The notes: generated from the sequence alone by a model not told the origin. DNA of 9,588 nucleotides from Thiobacillus sp. (GCA_020217265.1 JAIWOS010000194.1:1-9588), one strand, 5' to 3'. Positions 1 to 7,744 are shown, numbered from the stretch's first letter. Numbers and translations: made by a program.

Positions 1-2
1 CG

Positions 3-572
3 GCGCGCCTGCTCGACGCGCAGCCGGGCGAACGGGTGCTCGACGCCTGCGCCGCGCCCGGCGGCAAGACCGGCCATATCCTCGAACGCGCGGACGTCGA
101 TCTGGTCGCGCTCGATGCCGACGCGGCGCGGCTCGCCCGCGTGCGCGAAAACCTCGACCGGCTGCATCTCGCGGCCACCCTGATCGAAGACGACGCCGCC
201 CGGCCCGACGCCTGGTGGGACGGCCGCCCGTTCGACCGCATCCTCGCCGACGTGCCGTGTTCGGCCTCGGGCGTGGTGCGCCGCAACCCCGACATCAAAT
301 GGCTGCGGCGGCCCGAGGACATCGCCGGCTTCGCCCGCCAGCAGGCGGCGATACTCGACGCGCTCTGGCCTCTGCTCGCCCCCGGTGGTACATTGCTCTA
401 CGCCACCTGCTCGATATTCCGGGAAGAAAACGACGATCAGGTTGCGGCGTTTCTCGCGCGTCATGCCGACGCCGAACGCCTGGCCTTGCCAGACCCCCTG
501 ACCGACGGATCGCTGCTGCCCGATGCCGAGCATGATGGTTTCTTCTACGCGCTGCTGGCCAAGCCCCGCTGA
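3..572 (+). CDS. rsmB: 16S rRNA m5C methyltransferase RsmB, C-terminal part (5' truncated by window)
   Basis: RsmB/Sun uses S-adenosylmethionine to methylate C5 of a cytosine in 16S rRNA (C967 in E. coli) in the cytoplasm. The reading frame is open from base 3, so the gene begins outside the window; the in-frame GTG at 36 codes an internal valine. What remains is the Rossmann-type methyltransferase domain. It shows the SAM-binding motif DACAAPGGKTGH (from about base 42), motif IV DVPCSASG with its cysteine at codon 258-260, the NPDIKW stretch, and motif VI ATCS with the catalytic cysteine at codon 408-410, followed by EEND. The two-cysteine arrangement is typical of RNA m5C methyltransferases. 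The end DGFFYALLAKPR fits the usual RsmB C-terminus. The N-terminal NusB-like RNA-binding domain, expected in the family, would lie upstream. Close m5C methyltransferases such as RsmF share these motifs, but the neighbour DUF4390–ntrY favours RsmB. Confidence 0.93.
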   Translation, partial: ARLLDAQPGERVLDACAAPGGKTGHILERADVDLVALDADAARLARVRENLDRLHLAATLIEDDAARPDAWWDGRPFDRILADVPCSASGVVRRNPDIKWLRRPEDIAGFARQQAAILDALWPLLAPGGTLLYATCSIFREENDDQVAAFLARHADAERLALPDPLTDGSLLPDAEHDGFFYALLAKPR

Positions 573-1149
573 ATTCCGGCGCTGGCTCGCGCTGTTGCTG
601 CTGGCGCTGGGCCTCGCCTGCGCGGGCGCGGCACGCGCGGCCGACGCAAGCGCGGTGCGGCAGGCGACGATCGTCGCCACGCCGCAAGGCTACCTGCTCA
701 AGGCGGACGTGGACGTGGCGCTCAACCGCACGCTGGCCGACGCGCTGGAGCGCGGCATCCACCTCTACTTCGTGCTGGAACTCGAAATCGACCGGCCGCG
801 CGGCTGGTGGTGGTTCGACGAGAACATCGCCGAGCCGGTGCGGAAAATGCACCTCTACTACCATCTGCTGCTGCGCCGCTACGTGGTCGAAAACGGCTAC
901 ACCACGCGCACCGTCAACACGCTGCCCGAAGCGCTCGCGCTTCTCGGCCGGGTCGAGGACTGGCAGGTGCTCGAACGCGGCGCGCTCAAGCCCGGCCAGC
1001 GCTACGACGCCCGCCTGCGGCTGCGGCTCGACACTTCACAGCTGCCCAAGCCGCTGTCGATCTCCGCCGTCAGCGGCGACAAATGGGAGCTCGCCACGCC
1101 CTGGTATGCCTGGACGTTCGACGCTCCCGCCCTGCCGCCCGCTCCCTGA
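523..1149 (+). CDS. DUF4390 family exported protein
   Basis: About 208 residues from the first ATG. It resembles the DUF4390 family, proteins of unknown function commonly encoded just before ntrY in betaproteobacteria (family call from memory). A hydrophobic stretch (RRWLALLLLALGLACAG) ending in ARA before ADA looks like a Sec signal peptide, so the mature protein is probably periplasmic. The mature part is rich in aromatic residues: a WWWF run, then MHLYYHLLLRRYVVENGY, and near the end SGDKWELATPWYAWTF, which look like family landmarks. The start is uncertain: ATG codons at 523, 532 and 535 all lie inside rsmB and none has a strong Shine-Dalgarno. A later start would cut into the signal peptide. 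The stop overlaps the ntrY start as TGATG, implying translational coupling. A role in the envelope signal sensed by NtrY is only an inference from position. Confidence 0.82.
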   Translation: MPSMMVSSTRCWPSPAEFRRWLALLLLALGLACAGAARAADASAVRQATIVATPQGYLLKADVDVALNRTLADALERGIHLYFVLELEIDRPRGWWWFDENIAEPVRKMHLYYHLLLRRYVVENGYTTRTVNTLPEALALLGRVEDWQVLERGALKPGQRYDARLRLRLDTSQLPKPLSISAVSGDKWELATPWYAWTFDAPALPPAP

Positions 1150-3281
1150 TGCGCAGTCTCATCGTCGCCGCTTTTGTCGTAGGCATCGTGCTGCTGGCGC
1201 TGCTGTTCCACGCCAGCGGCGAGGGCGCCGGCTTTTCCGACAGCCTGCCCATGCTCTTCGTGGGCGGCGGCGTGCTCGGCGGCGTGCTGCTCGGCCTGTT
1301 GGCCTGGCGCCTGTGGTGGCTGCAGAAACGCATCCGGCGCGGCGTGTTCGGCGCCAAGCTCACGCTCAAGCTGCTGCTGATGTTCGGCGTGGTTGCCATG
1401 CTGCCGGGGCTGATCGTCTACGGCGCCTCGGTGTTCTTTCTCAACCGGTCGATCGAAACCTGGTTCGACGTGCGGGTCGACAACGCGCTCGCCGCCGGCG
1501 TCAACCTTGGCCAGGCCGCGCTGGAAGATTTGCTGAAGGATCTCGACAAGAAGGCCCAGCGCATGGCGCTCACCCTGTCGGACGAAGGCATGGGCACCAT
1601 CATCACCAGCCTGTCGACCCTGCGCGAACAGAGCGCGGTGCAGGAACTCACGCTGTTCGACGAGCGCGGCGGCGTCATCGCGCACGTCGGCAGCGAGCGT
1701 GGCGGCCTGTTGCCGGTGCTGCCCGACCGCAGCACCCTGTGGCAGGTGAAACAGCAGCAGCCCTATCGCAACGTCGAGGAGGCGGGCGAACGCGGCCTGG
1801 TCATGCGCGTGCTGGTGCCGGTCTACACCACCACGCTCGCCGGCGAGACGCGGGTGCTGCAACTGGTGCAGCCGGTGCCCGCCAGCCTCGCGCGCGACGC
1901 GCAGTCGGTGCAGCAGGCCTACCGCGAATACCAGCAGATCTCGCTGTCGCGGCTGGGCCTCAAACGCATCTACGGCGTGGCGCTCACCCTCACCCTGATG
2001 CTCGCGCTCCTGATGACCTTCGTCATCGCCTATCTCCTGTCCGAGCGGCTCGGGGCGCCGCTGCGCACGCTGGCGCGCGGCACCCGCGCGGTGGCCAAAG
2101 GCGACTTTTCGCAGATGCCGTCGGTGGCGAGCCGCGACGAGCTCGGCGTGCTGATCCAGTCGTTCAACCGCATGACGCGACAACTCTCGGACGCGCGTGA
2201 GCAGGTGGCGCAGAACCATCAGGAAACCGAGCAGGCAAAGGCCTTCCTCGAACGCGTGCTCGTCAATCTCTCGTCCGGCGTGGTGGTGCTCGACGAGAAC
2301 CTGCGCGTGCGCACCGCCAACAGCGCGGCGGCGCAGATCCTCGGCGTGCCGGCGACGGAACTCGACGCGCGCCTGCTGACCGCGCTGGGCGAGCCGGACA
2401 GCGGTCTGCGCAATTTCGCCGAAACCGTCGCCGCGCGTTTCGCCGAGCACGCGGGCGAGTGGCGCGAGCAGATCGACTACACCGACCACGGCGGCAAGCA
2501 GTCGCTGCTGCTGCGCGGCACCCGCCTGCCGGCCGGCGTCGAGCGCGGCTACGTGCTGGTGTTCGACGACGTCACCAAGTTGATCGACGCCGAGCGCAAC
2601 GCCGCCTGGAGCGAAGTCGCGCGCCGGCTGGCGCACGAGATCAAGAATCCGCTCACGCCGATCCAGCTCTCCGCCGAGCGCATCGCGCGCAAACTCGACG
2701 GCAAGCTGGAAGGCGCCGACGCCGAATTCCTTGCCCGGGCGACCCAGACCATCGTCAGCCAGGTCGCGGCAATGAAGGGCATGGTCGACGCCTTCGCCGG
2801 CTACGCGCGCATGCCGCGCGCCAAACTCGAAGCGCTCGACCTCAACGCGCTGGTGCGTGAAGTGCTCGCACTGTACGACGCCAGGGCGCTCGGCCTGGAA
2901 CTGCACCTGGACGCCGATTTGCCGAAGGTCGCCGGCGATTCAACATTATTGCGCCAGGTGATACATAATCTGTTGCAAAATGCGCAGGATGCGCTGGCGG
3001 AACACGCTGCGCCGCATGTCGAGGTGTCCACGACCCTCGACCGCGACGCGGCCTGCCTCACCGTCACCGACAATGGCGCGGGATTTCCGGAACACCTGAT
3101 GACGCGGCTGTTCGAGCCTTACGCGACGACCAAGGTCAAGGGCACGGGTCTGGGGCTCGCCATCGTCAAGAAAATCGTGGAAGAACATCAGGGCAGGATA
3201 CAGATCGAGAACCTGAAGACCGGCGGTGCGGCAGTCCGCATTGCGCTGCCGGTGTATCAGGCGAGCGGGGGAAGCACGTGA
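1149..3281 (+). CDS. ntrY: NtrY-type membrane sensor histidine kinase
   Basis: A 710-residue inner-membrane histidine kinase, expected to phosphorylate the NtrX-type regulator encoded next. Likely membrane segments lie at residues 5-20, 34-53, 73-97 and 275-297, with a periplasmic sensor region of about 175 residues between the last two. A HAMP domain follows (about 297-350), then a PAS domain (about 365-475). The HisKA box ARRLAHEIKNPLTP carries the phospho-accepting His496. The ATP-binding domain has an N box around residues 606-614 (HNLLQNAQD), DNGAGF at 641-646, FEPYATTK near 653-660 and GTGLGLA at 665-671. All catalytic motifs look intact. This order of several N-terminal helices, HAMP, PAS and kinase is that of NtrY. 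The reading frame is open further upstream, but the ATG at 1149 is chosen because it overlaps the previous stop (TGATG) and starts the first membrane helix. The signal is unknown; redox or nitrogen cues are reported for relatives. Confidence 0.92.
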   Translation: MRSLIVAAFVVGIVLLALLFHASGEGAGFSDSLPMLFVGGGVLGGVLLGLLAWRLWWLQKRIRRGVFGAKLTLKLLLMFGVVAMLPGLIVYGASVFFLNRSIETWFDVRVDNALAAGVNLGQAALEDLLKDLDKKAQRMALTLSDEGMGTIITSLSTLREQSAVQELTLFDERGGVIAHVGSERGGLLPVLPDRSTLWQVKQQQPYRNVEEAGERGLVMRVLVPVYTTTLAGETRVLQLVQPVPASLARDAQSVQQAYREYQQISLSRLGLKRIYGVALTLTLMLALLMTFVIAYLLSERLGAPLRTLARGTRAVAKGDFSQMPSVASRDELGVLIQSFNRMTRQLSDAREQVAQNHQETEQAKAFLERVLVNLSSGVVVLDENLRVRTANSAAAQILGVPATELDARLLTALGEPDSGLRNFAETVAARFAEHAGEWREQIDYTDHGGKQSLLLRGTRLPAGVERGYVLVFDDVTKLIDAERNAAWSEVARRLAHEIKNPLTPIQLSAERIARKLDGKLEGADAEFLARATQTIVSQVAAMKGMVDAFAGYARMPRAKLEALDLNALVREVLALYDARALGLELHLDADLPKVAGDSTLLRQVIHNLLQNAQDALAEHAAPHVEVSTTLDRDAACLTVTDNGAGFPEHLMTRLFEPYATTKVKGTGLGLAIVKKIVEEHQGRIQIENLKTGGAAVRIALPVYQASGGST
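3267..3272 (+). promoter_or_regulatory. Ribosome binding site for ntrX
   Basis: GGGGGA ends 5 bases before the GTG at 3278. It supports this GTG, which overlaps the ntrY stop as GTGA, as the ntrX start. There is no nearby ATG competitor in frame. Confidence 0.6.
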
Positions 3282-4552
3282 GCGGGCATATTCTCGTCGT
3301 CGACGACGAAGTGGGCATTCGTGAGTTGCTGTCGGAGATTCTTACCGACGAGGGTTACGACGTCCACCTGGCGGAAAACGCCGAAGCGGCGCGCGCTTTC
3401 CGTGCGCAGCGTCGGCCCGACCTGGTGCTGCTCGATATCTGGATGCCCGACACCGACGGCGTGACGCTGCTCAAGGAATGGGCGGGCAGCGGCCAGCTCA
3501 CCATGCCGGTCGTGATGATGTCCGGCCACGGCACCATCGATACCGCGGTCGAGGCCACCAAGCTCGGCGCCGCCGACTTTCTCGAAAAACCGGTCGCGCT
3601 CGCCAAGCTGATCGACACCGTCAGCAAGGTGATCAAGCGCGGCGTCGCCCTGCCCCGCCGCGCGCCCGGCATGGATCTCTCCGCGCTGGGCCGCAGCCCG
3701 CAGGTGCAGGAACTCAAGAAGCGGCTCACCCAGATCGCCGGCAACACCGCGCCGGTGCTGCTCTTGGGCGAAGCCGGCTGCGGCTTCGAGGTGTGCGCGC
3801 AGTTCCTGCACCAGCCCGCCAGCACCTGGGTGGAAATCAAGGACCGTGCGCGACTGGTGTCCGACCCGCTGAGTTTCGTCGAGGGGCTGGGCAACGGCAC
3901 GCTCTATCTTCCCGAGGTGTGCGAGCTCGCGCGGCTGGAGCAGAAAGGGCTCGCGCTCCTGCTCGACCGCATCGAGGGCACCGGCGCGCGTCTGGTATGC
4001 GCCAGCAGCAGGAGCCTCGACGCCCTGGTGGCCGCGGGCGAGTTCGACAACCGCCTCTACTACCGGCTGTCCAGTCTCGCCATCCAGGTGCCCGCGCTGC
4101 GCGAGCATCGCGAGGACGTGCCCGACATCGCCAACCTCATGCTCACCCAGATGATCGAGGAAGGCGCATGCCCGGTGCGCCGCCTCACCACGCCGGCCTT
4201 GAACCAGCTGCGCAACTTCGACTGGCCGGGCAACCTGCCGCAGCTTGCCAACGTGGTGCGCACGCTCGCGGTGACCGCGCTGGCGAACGAAATCGACGCG
4301 GCCGACGTCAACCGCGTGCTGGCGCCGATGAAACAGACCGCGCCCGCCGTCGCGCACGGCATCCCGCTCGACATACCGCTGCGCGAGGCGCGCGACGCCT
4401 TCGAGCGCATGTATTTCGAGCACCTGATCCAGAAAGAGGGCGGCAGCATGACGCGGGTGGCCGACAAGTCCGGGCTCGAACGCACGCACCTCTACCGCAA
4501 GCTCAAGCAACTCAACATCCGCCACGGGCGCCGGCTCGACGAAGACCTGTAA
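3278..4552 (+). CDS. ntrX: NtrX-type response regulator with degenerate AAA+ domain
   Basis: A 424-residue DNA-binding response regulator, partner of the preceding kinase. The receiver domain (about 4-120) is complete: acidic pair Asp9/Asp10, phospho-acceptor Asp53 (LLDIWMP), Ser82 and Lys104 (LEKP). The C-terminal Fis-type helix-turn-helix (about 375-414, with GGSMTRVADKSGLERTHLYRKL) is also complete. The middle is an AAA+ domain of the sigma-54 activator type, but broken. Walker A reads GEAGCGFE at 164-171, where GESGTGKE is expected, so the lysine is gone. Walker B reads GTLYLPE at 207-213, with proline in place of the aspartate. The segment between them is about 20 residues short and has no GAFTGA loop. 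Sensor II reads WPGNLPQL at 316-323, with proline for arginine. LYYRL (260-264) and VPALREHREDVP survive. It probably acts on sigma-70 promoters as a phosphorylation-controlled DNA binder, without ATPase activity. The start is a GTG overlapping the ntrY stop. Confidence 0.9.
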   Translation: MSGHILVVDDEVGIRELLSEILTDEGYDVHLAENAEAARAFRAQRRPDLVLLDIWMPDTDGVTLLKEWAGSGQLTMPVVMMSGHGTIDTAVEATKLGAADFLEKPVALAKLIDTVSKVIKRGVALPRRAPGMDLSALGRSPQVQELKKRLTQIAGNTAPVLLLGEAGCGFEVCAQFLHQPASTWVEIKDRARLVSDPLSFVEGLGNGTLYLPEVCELARLEQKGLALLLDRIEGTGARLVCASSRSLDALVAAGEFDNRLYYRLSSLAIQVPALREHREDVPDIANLMLTQMIEEGACPVRRLTTPALNQLRNFDWPGNLPQLANVVRTLAVTALANEIDAADVNRVLAPMKQTAPAVAHGIPLDIPLREARDAFERMYFEHLIQKEGGSMTRVADKSGLERTHLYRKLKQLNIRHGRRLDEDL

Positions 4553-4562
4553 ACCGGCGGCC

Positions 4563-4569
4563 GGAAGGA
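4563..4569 (+). promoter_or_regulatory. Ribosome binding site for trkA
   Basis: GGAAGGA lies 6 bases before the GTG at 4576 and fixes that codon as the trkA start. It sits inside the 23-base gap after ntrX, the only real gap between genes from ntrY to the TPR gene. Confidence 0.7.
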
Positions 4570-4575
4570 CATCGC

Positions 4576-5949
4576 GTGAAAATCATCATCCTCGGCGCCG
4601 GCCAGGTGGGCGGCAATCTTGCCGAAAGCCTGGTGGCGGAAAACAATGACATCACCGTCATCGATCTTGACGCGGCGAGGCTGGCCCTGCTGCAGGACCG
4701 CTTCGACCTGCGGACCGTGCGCGGCCACGCGGCGCATCCTTCGGTGTTGAAGCAGGCCGGCGCCGACGACGCCGACATGCTGGTGGCGGTAACGCAAAGC
4801 GACGAAACCAACCTCGTGGCGTGCCGCCTGGCCGCCACCCTGTTCAACGTGCCGACGCGCATCGCGCGAATCCGCTCCAACGACTTTCTCAAGCTGGATG
4901 CCGAATTCCTCGCCGAGCAGTTCGGCGTCGACGACGTCATCAGCCCCGAGCAGGAAGTCACCGACACCCTGCGGCGCCTGATCGAGCACCCCGAGGCGTT
5001 GCAGGTGCTCGATTTTGCCGACGGCCGGGTGCGCCTGGTGGCGGTGCGCGCCTACCACGGCGGCCCGCTGGTGGGCCACGAGCTGCAGGACATCAAGCGC
5101 CACATGCCCGACCTGGAATGCCGCATCCCGGCCATCTACCGGCGCGACCGCGGCATCGTGCCCAAGGGCATCACCGTCATCGAACCCAACGACGAAGTGT
5201 TCTTTCTCGCGCGCAAGCAGGACATTTCCAAGGTGATGCGCGAGCTGCGCCGCATGGAGCGGCCGGTCAGGAAGGTGATGATCGCCGGCGGCGGCAATAT
5301 CGGCCGGCGGCTCGCGGCGCGCATCGAGCAAGACTACGACGTCAAGATCATCGACCACAACAAGAACGTCAGCAGCCTCCTGGCCGAGCAGCTGCACAAG
5401 ACGCTGGTGCTGCAGGGCGACGCCACCGACGAGGATCTGCTGGAAGAGGAAAACATCGCCGCGATGGACGTGTTCTGCGCGCTCACCAACGACGACGAGG
5501 ACAACATCATGTCCGCGCTCCTGGCCAAGCGCATGGGCGCGCACCGCGTGATCGCGCTGATCAACCGCTCGGCCTACGTCGACCTGGTGCAGGGCGGTGA
5601 AATCGACATCGCGATCTCGCCGGCGCAGGCCACGGTCGGGCCGCTCCTGTCCAAGATCCGCCGCGGCGACATGGTCGCCGTGCACAGCCTGCGGCGTGGC
5701 GCCGCGGAAGTGCTGGAGGCCGCGGTGCACGGCGACGCCAAGACCTCGCGCGTGGTCGGCCGGCGCATCGCCGAAATCGGCCTGCCCGACGGCGCGACCA
5801 TCGCCGCGATCATCCGCGGCAACGACGTGATCATCGCCCACCACGACACGCTGATCGAGGCCGAAGACCATCTCATCCTGTTCGTGCTCAACAAGCGCAT
5901 CATTCCCAAGGTGGAGAAACTCCTCCAGGTCGGCTTCGGTTTCTTCTGA
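4576..5949 (+). CDS. trkA: Trk potassium uptake system, regulatory NAD-binding subunit TrkA
   Basis: TrkA is the cytoplasmic gating ring that binds the TrkH potassium channel and controls it through bound nucleotides (NADH, ATP/ADP). This protein has 457 residues, almost exactly the E. coli length. It shows the duplicated RCK architecture: RCK_N (1 to about 120), RCK_C (about 140-220), a second RCK_N (about 233-350) and a second RCK_C to the end. The first Rossmann motif is GAGQVG at 7-12 with Asp30 at the end of the second strand. The second is GGGNIG at 238-243 with Asp260. Both nucleotide sites look intact. The start is the GTG at 4576, which has a good ribosome binding site and gives the usual VKIIILGAGQVG N-terminus. 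Its stop overlaps the trkH start (TGATG), so the two subunits should be made together. Confidence 0.96.
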   Translation: MKIIILGAGQVGGNLAESLVAENNDITVIDLDAARLALLQDRFDLRTVRGHAAHPSVLKQAGADDADMLVAVTQSDETNLVACRLAATLFNVPTRIARIRSNDFLKLDAEFLAEQFGVDDVISPEQEVTDTLRRLIEHPEALQVLDFADGRVRLVAVRAYHGGPLVGHELQDIKRHMPDLECRIPAIYRRDRGIVPKGITVIEPNDEVFFLARKQDISKVMRELRRMERPVRKVMIAGGGNIGRRLAARIEQDYDVKIIDHNKNVSSLLAEQLHKTLVLQGDATDEDLLEEENIAAMDVFCALTNDDEDNIMSALLAKRMGAHRVIALINRSAYVDLVQGGEIDIAISPAQATVGPLLSKIRRGDMVAVHSLRRGAAEVLEAAVHGDAKTSRVVGRRIAEIGLPDGATIAAIIRGNDVIIAHHDTLIEAEDHLILFVLNKRIIPKVEKLLQVGFGFF

Positions 5950-7406
5950 TGTCACGACTCGCGCCCGTTCTCAACGTGCTGGCCCGTGTGGTCATGCTGT
6001 TTTCGCTCACCATGCTGATCCCGCTCGCGCTGTCGTGGCTCGCCGACGACGGCGCGCAGCGGGCCTATGACGAGGCGATTCTCATCACCTTCGCGGCCGG
6101 CGCCGCGATCTGGGCCGTCACCCGCCGTGCGCGACGCGAACTGCAAACGCGCGATGGCTTCCTGCTGGTGTTTCTGGCGTGGACCGGGCTGCCGGCCTTC
6201 GCCACCCTGCCCTTGCTGATCTACCTGCCCGATCTCTCGTTCACCGACGCGTATTTCGAAACCGTGTCGGGCATCACCACCACCGGCGCCTCGGTGCTGT
6301 CGGGGCTCGACACGTTGCCCATGTCGATCAACCTGTGGCGCGGCCTCCTGGTGTGGTTCGGCGGCATGGGGCTGATCGTGCTGGCGGTCGCCATCCTGCC
6401 GCTGCTCGGCGTGGGCGGCATGCAGATGTACAAGGCCGAAACCCCGGGGCCGATGAAGGACACCAAGCTCACGCCCCGCATCACCGAAACCGCCAAGGGC
6501 CTGTACCTGATCTACGTCGGCATTTCGGTCGCCTGCGTCCTCACCTACTGGCTGGCGGGCATGACGCCCTTCGATGCCGTCATGCACACCTTCTCCACCA
6601 TGGGGCTCGGCGGCTTTTCCTCGCACGACGCCAGCTACGGCTACTGGAATTCGCCCCTGATCGAGGGCGTCACGGTGCTGTTCATGCTGGTGGCGGGGAT
6701 CAATTTTTCCACCCATTTCCTGGCCTGGCGGCAGCGTTCGATCGGCGCCTACCGGGTCGATCCGGAAGTCCGCTGGTTTCTGCTGCTGACCCTGGGCAGC
6801 GCAGTGCTGATCGCCGTCTATCTGCGCGTGGTCGGCACCTATCCCGACTTTCTCCAGTCGCTTCGCTACGCGTTGTTCAACACGGTTTCGATCGCCACCA
6901 CCACCGGCTTCGCCAGCACCGACTTCAACCTGTGGCCGGTGTTCGCGCCGCTGTACATGCTGTTCCTTTCCAGCTTCGCGTCCTGCTCGGGCAGCACCGG
7001 CGGCGGCATGAAGATGGTGCGCGCGCAGCTGCTGTTCCGGCAGGGTCGGCGCGAGCTCGCCCGGCTGGTGCATCCGTCCGCGCGGCTGCCGGTCAAGCTC
7101 GCCGGCCAGGTCGTGCCCAACAACGTGATCTATGCCGTGCTTGCGTTCGCCTTTCTCTACGTGTCCCTCATCATCGTCATGACGCTGCTCATGACCGCGA
7201 GCGGCCTCGATTTCATCACCGCGTTCACGGCGGTCGTCGCCTCCATCAACAATACCGGCCCGGGCCTGAACCAGGTGGGCCCCGCAACCACCTTCGCCGT
7301 GCTGACCGATTTCCAGACCTGGATCTGCACCATCGCCATGCTGCTCGGCCGTCTGGAACTGCTCACCGTGCTGGTCGTGTTCACCCGCACCTTCTGGCGT
7401 GCCTGA
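5949..7406 (+). CDS. trkH: Trk potassium uptake channel subunit TrkH
   Basis: An inner-membrane K+ translocating subunit of the SKT superfamily, 485 residues against 483 in E. coli TrkH. It is strongly hydrophobic throughout. The four pore loops that form the pseudo-fourfold selectivity filter are all visible, each with its glycine: TTTG with Gly113, STMG with Gly219, TTTG with Gly320 and NNTG with Gly437. The stretch CSGSTGGGMKMVR after the third pore loop is also typical of TrkH and contributes to the intramembrane gate region. It pairs with TrkA, encoded immediately upstream with overlapping stop and start. The order trkA–trkH in one operon differs from E. coli, where these genes are unlinked. 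No truncation or missing filter residue is seen. KtrB is an alternative within the superfamily, but length and the TrkA partner with two RCK units favour TrkH. Confidence 0.96.
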   Translation: MSRLAPVLNVLARVVMLFSLTMLIPLALSWLADDGAQRAYDEAILITFAAGAAIWAVTRRARRELQTRDGFLLVFLAWTGLPAFATLPLLIYLPDLSFTDAYFETVSGITTTGASVLSGLDTLPMSINLWRGLLVWFGGMGLIVLAVAILPLLGVGGMQMYKAETPGPMKDTKLTPRITETAKGLYLIYVGISVACVLTYWLAGMTPFDAVMHTFSTMGLGGFSSHDASYGYWNSPLIEGVTVLFMLVAGINFSTHFLAWRQRSIGAYRVDPEVRWFLLLTLGSAVLIAVYLRVVGTYPDFLQSLRYALFNTVSIATTTGFASTDFNLWPVFAPLYMLFLSSFASCSGSTGGGMKMVRAQLLFRQGRRELARLVHPSARLPVKLAGQVVPNNVIYAVLAFAFLYVSLIIVMTLLMTASGLDFITAFTAVVASINNTGPGLNQVGPATTFAVLTDFQTWICTIAMLLGRLELLTVLVVFTRTFWRA

Positions 7407-7737
7407 TCCGCTCGACAACTTCCTCGCCTTGCTGGCGGCCGGCCGCGACTGCGCCCTGCTGCGATTTTCGCTCGGCAACGAATACCTCAAGCGCGGCGAC
7501 CCGGCCCAAGCCGCCGTGCATCTGCGGCACGCGGTCGAACACGATCCGAACTATTCCGCCGCCTGGAAGCTGCTGGGACGGGCGCTGACCGAGGCCGCAG
7601 ACCCGGTGGCGGCGCTCGCCGCCTACCGGCAGGGCATCGCGGTGGCCCAGGCGCGGGGCGACGTGCAGGCCGCGAAGGAAATGGGCGTGTTCGCGAAACG
7701 AATCGAAAAGGCGCTTGGGTTAAAATCCGGCGACTGA
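7399..7737 (+). CDS. Small tetratricopeptide repeat protein
   Basis: A 112-residue protein with no signal peptide or membrane helix, so probably cytoplasmic. Two TPR units can be read at about residues 20-51 ([21 protein letters not shown] onward, ending HDPNY) and 53-86 ([20 protein letters not shown] onward), followed by a charged capping helix. TPRs bind other proteins; no enzymatic motif is present. The start is a GTG at 7399 that overlaps the end of trkH by 8 bases, with no clear Shine-Dalgarno, so translation probably depends on ribosomes finishing trkH. The position suggests a partner or assembly factor for the Trk system or the NtrYX pathway, but nothing in the sequence proves this. 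Function unknown. Confidence 0.8.
   Translation: MPDPLDNFLALLAAGRDCALLRFSLGNEYLKRGDPAQAAVHLRHAVEHDPNYSAAWKLLGRALTEAADPVAALAAYRQGIAVAQARGDVQAAKEMGVFAKRIEKALGLKSGD
7721..7726 (+). promoter_or_regulatory. Possible -10 box for yggX
   Basis: TAAAAT, five of six matches to TATAAT, lies at the end of the TPR gene about 30 bases before the yggX start, in an otherwise GC-rich context. No convincing -35 hexamer is found 16-18 bases upstream, so yggX may equally be read through from the operon. Confidence 0.3.
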
Positions 7738-7744
7738 ATTTCTC

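Noticed and set aside
807..1148. An upstream extension of NtrY by 114 residues.
   Set aside because: The extension is arginine- and alanine-rich, overlaps the DUF4390 gene in another frame and matches no domain. The ATG at 1149 gives a natural membrane-helix start and the TGATG overlap.
1002..2906. Long open frame on the - strand opposite ntrY (634 codons), and similar long antisense frames opposite trkA, trkH and ntrX.
   Set aside because: The products are low-complexity, rich in His, Gln, Arg and Ala, without recognisable domains. They are the expected shadows of GC-rich genes with strong third-position bias.
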